Source: Colocasia esculenta (taxonomy: Eukaryota; Streptophyta; Magnoliopsida; Alismatales; Araceae). Taken from it: a stretch of 64,000 nt of DNA. Both the position numbers and the translations under genes were made by a program. Under the pieces are notes generated by a model. That model had not been told where the DNA came from. It searched no databases and was given only the letters and a program-made list of their open reading frames with translations. Every line of letters starts with the position of its first letter. Positions within the stretch are counted from its first letter, which is position 1. Positions 56,867-64,000 of this stretch are shown here, piece by piece. The DNA is taken from contig CM024764.1 in the NCBI GenBank assembly GCA_014218235.1, forward strand, positions 62,967,184 through 63,031,183, read 5' to 3'.

Positions 56867-57230
56867 CCCCTCCCCCTCCCGTCCCAGCCCCCCGCCCTGT
56901 CGGCCCCCCCTCCCCCTCCCGTCCCCAATCCCTGCACCCCCTCCCCACCCCTGCCACCCCCCTCCCCTATTAGCCGACCCCCACCCCCTCCCCCTCCCGT
57001 CCTAGCCCCCCACCCTGTCGGCCCCCCTCCCCCTCCCGTCCCCATCCCTGCACCCCCTCCCCCTCCCGTCCCCATTCCCTGCACCCCCTCCCCACCCCTG
57101 CCACCCCCCTCCCCTACCAGCCGACCCCCACCCCCTCCCCCTCCAGTCCCAGCCCCCCACCCCTATCGGCCCCCCTCCCCCCCCTGCCCCCCCTTGCAGC
57201 CCCCACCCCCCTCCCCACCCTTTCCATGTG
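56867..57230. repeat. C-rich minisatellite, right part
   Basis: Alternating blocks of CCCCCTCCCCCTCCCGTCC, AGCCCCCCACCC, TGTCGGCCCC, CCCTGCACCCC and TAGCCGACCCCCACC repeat with a period of roughly 120-150 bp in about three copies. The complementary strand is G-rich with many G-runs, so G-quadruplex formation is possible. Frames on either strand give only Pro- or Gly-rich ORFs and are not genes. Confidence 0.88.
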
Positions 57231-57586
57231 GGGTGCAAGGGTAAGTAAGGAAGAAATTAGAGGAAAATTAAAATGCATTAAACTAGGGAGTGTTACTACT
57301 GCCATGTGGTAAGAAAATAGTTTAGAAAGAAACAGTAAACTTTGTTTTAGTATAGAGCATTAATATTTGGTGCACATCTTTACGATGCGTAAATTGGGAC
57401 ATGGTTGACTGACATCTCACACTGAGGGGATGGGTAGCCAATGATTGTCCAATTTAGATGCACATCATCTCGCAGTGGTGTGCATCAAATATTATTTTTT
57501 AGTATAATAATATAGATAGGTAATATCGATGAGAAATCTTAGGTTTAACATTTTATAATGTCGTCATATATATGTATATATATGTG

Positions 57587-57644
<58 letters not shown>

Positions 57645-58300
57645 AGAGAGAGATAGAGAGTTATAACATGTAATGAATTCAAAAAAAAAAAAAAAATTCA
57701 GTTACCTGCATGTGAATCCTATCAAAATTTTGATGCGTATTTGTCTTAAATTGTGTAAGCATTATCCAAATTTGCATATTTTTCATGGTCATTCCTCACA
57801 TATACCTCTTCCAATTCCAGGCACAAAGATGGATGGTAGGACTAATCAAAATTGAATGGTTGCTATTTTAATGTCAAATTTGAATGGTTGCTACTTGATC
57901 CAACCCCTCCTGGTCGTCTCGTTGCTTCATCAATTATTAAACTTTGCCTACTGTTTGAGTGATGGGACGTCTACAAGTATTTAGCCAACTAAGACTGCAA
58001 CCATGCATTTAGCCAACGATAAGAGTTTAATGCACTTATCCAACCATGCATTTAGACATTAGTTTAGTTTACGTTTAATTGTTCACTTTCAGTTTAATGA
58101 TTAGTATTACACTTCTTATTTTAATGTATTTGTTTAGTATTGCACTTGTTTATATGCAATTCATTTACATGTATGTGTGAATTTGGTTTAATATTGCACT
58201 TGTTCACATGTAAAAATTTGTTTTCATTTTTCTTTAATATTTATGTGATTTTTAAATTTGATGTATGCATGTATAGCAATTTATCACTGCACACACCTCA
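57231..58300. other. Intergenic DNA with TA/GA microsatellite
   Basis: A compound microsatellite of TA then GA repeats occupies about 57567-57662. The rest is AT-rich with short repeated phrases (TTTAGTATTGCACTTGTT, 58130-58210). No gene is recognised. Confidence 0.6.
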
Positions 58301-58430
58301 CGAGAGTATGTTAAGCCCATGTCAATGAACCTTCCCGTTCAAGACTTTGGGATTGATGTGCACGAGTCTTATTTTCAATGATGAGAACGTGTATATCTAA
58401 CTCAAAGTCTTGAATTGTCCCGTTTTGGAC

Positions 58431-58690
58431 AGTTGGTGAATATTTGATCGCAGTTAGGTGGTCATTTACTATGTGTTTATATCATTTGTTGAAAATTTCG
58501 GGTGCTTCTACTCACTCCTCTTAGAACATTTTCTTAACCACTTATAAGTAAGTGTTTAAGAAAATATCTTAATCAATAAATATTTTTGGTATATTGGAGA
58601 GGTGTGGGGAGATGCTGCCGAAAGTTTCAGCAAATAATACAAACACATAGTAAATGGTCATCTGAGTGCGATCAAATATTCACAGATGGG
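58431..58690. repeat. Imperfect palindrome upstream of CACTA transposase ORF
   Basis: The left arm (GGTGAATATTTGATCGCAG, CATTTACTATGTGTTT) reappears inverted at 58620-58690 (AAACACATAGTAAATG, GCGATCAAATATTCAC). The pairing continues inwards with gaps to a centre near 58555. It lies in what would be the 5' region of the CACTA element; a shorter inverted pair (TCAAGACTTTGGG/CTCAAAGTCTTGAA) is just upstream. Confidence 0.65.
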
Positions 58691-58804
58691 TAAAAAGTGA
58701 TAATCTAAATAATATGTCCTACCTATTCATTGTGACTTATTCGAACGATGTGAGGGTGTGTTGGGTTTTATAACGTGACATGACATTTAATCTGTGTAGG
58801 AAAA

Positions 58805-59290
58805 ATGTCTTATGAGAATCGATCTAGATGTACCGTGGAATAGTTAATGGAGTTGTGACAGAGGAGTTTATAGACGGAGTTGACAGTTTCATTCAGTTTG
58901 CATTGAAGAATTCATCAGTAGTAGTTGATCCGATGGGTAACATCTGATGTCCGTGTTCGGCTTGTAAGAACATAAAGTGGATATCGACATGGGATGTGCA
59001 GCATCATTTGTATACGAGAGGATTTGTTACCCATTATGAGTTATGGTCGTCTCATGGTGAGCTTAAAGTCCAGTCGTTTGAACCAGCCAACTTTGCCTCC
59101 ACAAGTACGTACGTAGACATGGTTGTCGATGCTGCTGGTCCGGAGTTCAATATTCATGATGACCAAACAAATGAAGAAGTGCCGAATGATACAACTCAGA
59201 GATTTTATCAGTTACTTTGAGATGCTGATGAGCCATTATGGGATGGTTGTGAGAAATTAATGTGCAATTGTTTCAAAACTATTTTGTTAT
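58805..59290 (+). pseudogene. CACTA (En/Spm) transposase-associated domain
   Basis: It starts MSYENRS at 58805, then after one missing base continues MYRGIVNGVVTEEFIDGVDS, FALKNSSVVVDPMGNI, stop, CPCSACKN, HHLYTRGFVTHYELWSSHGE and, after a second stop, DADEPLWDGCEKL. This is the N-terminal transposase-associated domain of plant CACTA transposases (TNP2 type) with its cysteine pairs. Both stops are TGA at positions where CGA (Arg) would fit the family. The TNP2 catalytic region that should follow is absent; the next coding segment belongs to the second CACTA ORF. Confidence 0.85.
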
Positions 59291-59330
59291 TTATGTTATA
59301 CAGTTCATGTATAAAATTAATGTGCACTTG

Positions 59331-60036
59331 CAGGGGGAAGATAGATCCAGGTTCTGCTTCCTGCTATATTACGATGCTGGTCCACGCACACATTCCAGGA
59401 CCAGTGGATTCATGGAAAGAGTTCCCCTCGCCCGTTCGGGAATTATTATTTGACATGTTCACGGTATTAATAATTTCTACTGATTTGAAGTCATTTCTTT
59501 AATTATTATCTCTCTCTGTTAGTGCACAAAGTTGACTAATTTTATTTCTAAACAGTGGAGGTATGTGTTCACGAGACCCGAGGATCTCCCTTGAGCACGA
59601 GTCGTCTGGGAGTCTACTGCCCAGACTAATTTCAGAAAGTCGATGTGGGAGGCCCGGGACAAGGCAATGAAGACCACAGGCTGCCAGGATCCTACGGCTT
59701 GGCTGGATTATGGCCCTGTTTGGCTGAGGAGGGACTATTGGGAGTCCTTTTGTCATCGTTGGGCTACTAGACCATGGCAGGAGAGGTCACAGGCGGCTAA
59801 ACGCAATCGAGCAGCTCATCCGGAGAAGAATGTGCATACTAGTGGGTCCGTATCTTATGCGCAGCCAAAAATTGGTAAGCATATTATTGTTCAATTGCTT
59901 AATACATTATTTATTATCGTGAAACTAACTAATTTTTTTGAATTGTAAGCGTCACGAGCTCGAGCGTGCCCCTACTTTTCGCGAGTTATTTGAACGGACT
60001 CATAAGCGGAAGGGGATGGATGACTATGTCACCCGG
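59331..60036 (+). pseudogene. CACTA second ORF (plant transposase Ptta/En/Spm type)
   Basis: Coding exons can be read as HAHIPGPVDSWKEFPSPVRE (about 59378-59437), then after a short intron WRYVFTRPEDL, stop, ARVVWESTAQTNFRKSMWEA and RPWQERSQAAKRNRAAHPEK. After another intron (about 59875-59949) RAPTFRELFERTHKRKGMDD follows. This is the Transposase_24-type domain that accompanies CACTA transposases. The last exon runs directly into the satellite array at 60036. Confidence 0.8.
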
Positions 60037-61975
60037 CGTCCAAAATCAAAAATAAGGATCCGATCGACATGTCATTCACTCCGACACGATCAGGTGGGTG
60101 AAAGTGACGTGTGAGAACTGACGGAGTCCTAATCGGATTCCCGGTTTGGGTTCGGCGCTCAAATCACTAATCTAAAAAAACCTGTGTAAAGGATCAAAAC
60201 ACGCAATCCGGGGGCCCAAAATCACAAATAGGGATCCGATCGACGTGCCGTTTGCTCCGAAACGACTGGGTGGGTGAAAGTGACGTGTGGGAACTGACGG
60301 AGTCCTAATCGGACTCCCGGTTCGGGTTGGGCACTCAAATCACTAATCTAAAAAAAACCCAAGTATAAATGATTAAAACACATAACCCGGGGGTCCAAAA
60401 TCACAAATAGGGATCCGATCGGTGTGTCATTCACTCCGACACGACCGGGTGGGTGAAAGTGACGTGTGGAAACAGATGAAATCCTAATCGGATTCCCGGT
60501 TTGGGTTCGGCTCTCAAATCACTAATCTTAAAAAAACTCGTGTAAAGGATCAAAACACACAACCCGGGGGTCCAAAATCACAAATAGGGATCTGATCGGC
60601 GTGTCGTTCACTCCGACATGACCGGATGGGTGAAAGTGACGTGTGGGAACTGACGGAGTCCTAATCAGATTCCCAGTTTGGGTTGGGCACTCAAATCACT
60701 AATCTAAAAAAAAACCCGTATAAAGGATCAAAACACGCAACCCGGAGGTCCAAAATCACAAATAGGGATCCGATCGGCGTGTCGTTCGCTCTGACACGAC
60801 CGGGTGGGTAAAAGTGACGTGTGGAAACTGACGGAGTCCTAATTGGATTCCCGGTTTGGGTTGGACACTCAAATCACTAATCTAAAAAAAACCCAAGTGT
60901 AAAGGATCAAAACACACAACCTGGGGGTCCAAATCACAAATAGAGATCCGATCGGCATGTCATTCGCTCCGACACGATCGGGTGGGTGAAAGTGACGTGT
61001 GGGAACTAATGGAATCCTAATCGGATTCCTAGTTTGGGTTGGGCGCTCAAATTCACTAATCTAAAAAAAACCCGTGTAAAGGATGAAAACACACAACCCG
61101 AGGGTCTAAAATCACAATTAGGGATCCGATCGGCGTGTTGTTCACTCCAACATGATCGGGTGGGTGAAAGTGACTTGTGGGAACTGACAGAATACTAATC
61201 AGATTCCCGATTTCGGTTCGGTGCTCAAATAACTAATCTAAAAAAAACCCGTGTAAAGGATCAAAACACACAACCCGGGGGTCCAAAATGACAAATAGGG
61301 ATCCGATCGGTGTGTCGTTCACTCCGACACGTCCGGGTGGATGAAAGTGATGTGAGGGAACTGACGGAGTCCTAATCGGATTCCCGGTTTGGGTTGGGCT
61401 CTCAAATCACTAATCTAAAAAAAACCCGTGTAAAGGATCAAAACATACAACCCGGGGGTCCAAAATCACAAATAGGGATCCGATCTGCGTGTCATTCGCT
61501 CAAACATGACCGGGTGGGTGAAAGTAACGTGTGGGAACTGACGGAATCCCAATCAGATTCTCGGTTTGGGTTGGGCGCTCAAATCACTAATCTAAAAAAA
61601 ACCCTTGTAAAGGATCAAAAACACAAGACGGGGCTCCAAAATCACAAATAGGGATCCGATCGGCGTGCCGTTCTCTCCGACACGACCAGGTGGGTGAAAG
61701 TGACGTGTGGGAACTAACGGAATCCTAATCGGATTCCCGGTTTGGGTTGAGCGCTCAAATCGCTAATCTAAAAAAAACTCGTGTAAAGGATCAAAACACA
61801 CAACCCGGGGGTCCAAAATCACAAATAGGGATCCGATCGACGTGTCGTTTACTCCGATACGACCGGGTGGGTGAAAGTGACGTGTGGGAACTGACAGAAT
61901 CCTAATCAGATTCCTGGTTTGGGTTTGGCGCTCAAATCACTAATCTAAAAAAAACTCAAGTGTAAAGGATAAAAA
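60036..61975 (+). repeat. About 177-bp satellite-like array, eleven copies
   Basis: The phrase GGGATCCGATCGGCGTGTCG recurs with starts near 60056, 60232, 60411, 60588, 60766, 60944, 61122, 61299, 61476, 61652 and 61829, i.e. spacings of 176-179 bp. Each unit also carries GGGTGAAAGTGACGTGTGGG, TCCTAATCGGATTCCCGG and CTAATCTAAAAAAAACCC. Small ORFs across it are by-products. It lies between coding exons of the CACTA second ORF. Confidence 0.95.
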
Positions 61976-62092
61976 ATATTATCTAATTAAACTTAGTGAT
62001 TAATTTCATGTTTTAAATTTAAATTTATGAAAATAATGTTTATATATTATTTTTTAATTATGTTTCTCATATTTGTTTTTTTTTTAATATAG

Positions 62093-62155
62093 GATCCTCC
62101 AACACCTGACGATCGTGAGGCGGGGACAGCGGACGATCCAGCAGACCTTTCTTGA
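62093..62155 (+). pseudogene. Probable last exon of CACTA second ORF
   Basis: After a T-rich tract and ATATAG acceptor the sequence encodes DPPTPDDREAGTADDPADLS and a TGA stop, an acidic tail of the kind that ends this protein family. It would be spliced to the exon ending at 60036, with the satellite array in the intron. Confidence 0.5.
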
Positions 62156-62559
62156 TTTTTAGCACTTTTAATTGTGTATGACTTTATATTTCTTGTGTGT
62201 GATGATTTTATGTTTGATTTTTAGTACCTATTTTTGTGGAATGTATGAATATTTTAGAAGGTTTTGTAATTTATCATTGTTATTTTCTGTATTTTTTTAA
62301 AAAATAAGTTGATTATTTCCGACAGCTTTTTGTGGAAAAGTCATGATATATGAAGGGATGGATTCGGTGGACCCGACGGGTGGACCCGAAGGGATGGCGG
62401 TGCCATGGAATGATGACCATCAGGCGGCTGAAAATAGTCAGTACGACGGACGATGGGACGTTAAGGATATCACAGCCGTTCGTATAGAGGTTTCCCGCCA
62501 TTTATGCTAGCCTTATACGCACTCCCGCCAATTTGACCCCCAGTCCAAACCACTCATAC
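62156..62559. other. Spacer between CACTA remnant and MULE gene
   Basis: AT-rich to 62320, then mixed composition. It should include the promoter and left terminal inverted repeat of the Mutator-like element, but I cannot fix the border. The tandem phrase GGTGGACCCGACGGGTGGACCCGAAGGG lies at about 62367-62393. Confidence 0.4.
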
Positions 62560-64000
62560 ATGCTATTTACGCACCCTATTTCGTTCGTCGTCCACGAAAC
62601 GTTCGTCTTCCTCTACGACCCAATGGAGCAGCTCCCTGGAAGATGTTCATTTGGAGATCAAAGTTTCGTTCTTTTCATAGGGAGGGACGTGGATTTGGCG
62701 TCCATTCATAGCAGGGTTTCCCAAAGGTTGGGTGTAAACATGCAGGAGAACATACTGAAGTATCGTCTTCCCATGGATACCGACGTTGAACAGGTGTTGC
62801 TTGACGATGGGGATGTCCAAGCTATGTTTGATCTTCACAAGTGTCAAGGAACATCATTCATAAATCTACAAATTCATGCGGTGGAAACTCGTTGCCTTAG
62901 TACGCATGCTAGTCGTCAGTCAGGTGATCGGCAACCACTTGATAGGTACGTACTCCATGCATTCTTCACCAGCCTTCATGTTATCCCATGCATTCTTAAA
63001 AAGCCTTCGTCTTATCCCATGCATCTTGTACGTATGTATGTACATAACTTGCAGAAGTACTTCAAACACGCATGGCGGTTCTTTGGAAACCACCGAACCC
63101 CTTCAATTACCAGGAAGCAGTTTGGAGTTGTACGACCGAGGACAAGGAGCGGAAGGTGTAGTACCAGTGTTGACGCAATATTCCGTAGGCAGAATACACT
63201 CAGTAGGACAAGTCTTCATAAGCAAAGAGCTATTGCAGATGGAACTGACAAATTACGCGATCACACGAGGATTTAATTGGAAATATTTGAAGAACGACTC
63301 TGTACGATTAACTGTACGTTGCAATGTCTCTGTTTGCCCATGGCGCCTGCATGCGTCCGTCGTTCGTGAAGGTCCACAATTTGCAATCAAAAGTCTCAAC
63401 AACAAACACACCTGTGGATGTGACATTATGAGCGACGGACATCCACGGACATCTAAGAAGTGGGTAGCAAATGTTGTGAAGGGGAAACTAGTTGATAAAC
63501 CCACCTACAGAGCAAGTGAAATGATGAGTGACATCCGTCGGGAATACGGTATCTGCATCCCTTATCATCAGGTATGCATTGTAACAACTGTCCTCATATA
63601 CTGTAAGACTATCATTGTAATAACTGTAATCATTTCCACGTATACTGTAACAATACCTCCTGGCCACATGTAACAACTGTAATCATATACTGTAAAGATA
63701 TGTAAGAATTAATAACTGTAATCATTTCGAGGAATACTGTAACAATACCGGCAGGCCACTGTAACCACTGTCATCATATACTGTAAGGGTCTGTATTGTA
63801 GCAACTGTACTCATATACTGCAAGGATGTGTATTGTAACAACTGTAATCATTTGAGCGTATACCGTAACAAATTAACATGGCTACTGTAAGGTATAAGGA
63901 CAAGTACTATAACAATCTTACATAACATGTATAATCATTTGAATAGGCATGGTGGGGCAAAGAGGTTGTTGTCAGTTCACTATACGGTGATTTCAGAACA
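62560..64000 (+). CDS. Mutator-like (MuDR-type) transposase, 5' part
   Basis: Exons: 62560 (or 62623)-62945, 63055-63571 and 63947 to beyond the window, with introns 62946-63054 (GTACGT...GCAG) and 63572-63946 (GTATGC...ATAG); joining keeps the frame. Exon 1 encodes a PB1-like N-terminal module (VLFIGRDVDLASIHSRVSQR, LLDDGDVQAMFDLHK) common in plant MULE transposases. Exon 2 has the MuDR DNA-binding domain: GQVFISKELLQMELTNYAIT, KNDSVRLTVRCNVSVCPW and LHASV, then NNKHTCGCD (zinc-type) and WVANVVKGKLVDKP. Exon 3 begins AWWGKEVVVSSLYGDF, leading to the DDE core outside the window. No stop or frameshift is seen, so it may be intact. The start at 62623 (MEQLPGRCSF) is as plausible as 62560. Confidence 0.8.
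63585..63935. repeat. Tandem repeat in MULE intron 2 (TACTGTAA motif)
   Basis: Units of about 35-50 bp containing TGTAACAACTGTAATCATAT and ATACTGTAAGG repeat about seven times with variation. The array fills nearly the whole 375-bp intron. Confidence 0.75.

Noticed and set aside
56833..57305. Gly-rich minus-strand ORFs in the C-rich minisatellite
   Set aside because: They are simple translations of a tandem C-rich repeat in several frames.
61394..61651. 85-residue ORF in the 177-bp array
   Set aside because: It is a translation of the satellite unit, interrupted in neighbouring units.

Overview
The window looks like repeat-dominated nuclear DNA of a flowering plant, probably a monocot. The evidence is the set of plant-specific LTR-retrotransposon lineages, the spliceosomal introns, and host-type exons (MATE, BAHD) that are G+C-rich in third positions inside an AT-rich background. 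The species cannot be named from the sequence. There are no bacterial features. Almost everything is transposable elements nested in each other; host sequence is limited to a damaged MATE transporter gene, a separate MATE exon-1 relic and a captured BAHD acyltransferase fragment.

Layout. 119-15895: a foldback element of about 2.3 kb with very long inverted arms (candidate 9-bp TSD TTATTATTT), split by a 13.4-kb Ty3/gypsy Athila/Tat-like retrotransposon (1869-15298, TSD CCTAA). That element has lost its RT, RNase H and integrase core, and its 3' LTR was itself hit by a SIRE-like LTR that is now a solo LTR (11860-14130, TSD CATTT). 15905-20470: AT-rich intergenic DNA with the MATE exon-1 relic (18.06-18.26 kb), a hAT-like repeat and a 110-bp MITE with an 8-bp TSD. 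20475-31274: a Ty3/gypsy chromovirus with two 3.1-kb LTRs and a decayed gag-pol ending in a chromodomain-like tail. 31637-32839: a TAA-flanked TIR element carrying a BAHD fragment. 33407-36457 (-): exons 2-8 of a DTX33-like MATE gene, with a 302-bp MITE (perfect 9-bp TSD) in one intron and a 1-nt frameshift in exon 7.

37187-44949 (-): a Ty1/copia element with 0.38-kb LTRs (TSD CAGCA) and an unusual GC-rich leader. 44964-45063: a 100-N assembly gap. 45064-57230: a C-rich minisatellite split by a Ty1/copia SIRE-like element (45133-56866, TSD CCCCT) that carries a long extra ORF downstream of pol. 58.3-62.15 kb: an internally deleted CACTA (En/Spm) element containing eleven copies of a roughly 177-bp satellite-like repeat. 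62.56 kb to the end: the 5' half of a Mutator-like (MuDR-type) transposase gene, open in exons 1-2 and running off the window.

How it fits together. The nesting gives a relative chronology: foldback, then Athila-like, then SIRE-like solo LTR; and C-rich minisatellite, then SIRE-like. Many stop codons in the retrotransposon and CACTA reading frames are C-to-T or G-to-A changes of CGA, CAG or TGG codons, as expected for methylated, silenced elements. The transposase gene at the right edge is the least damaged coding unit.
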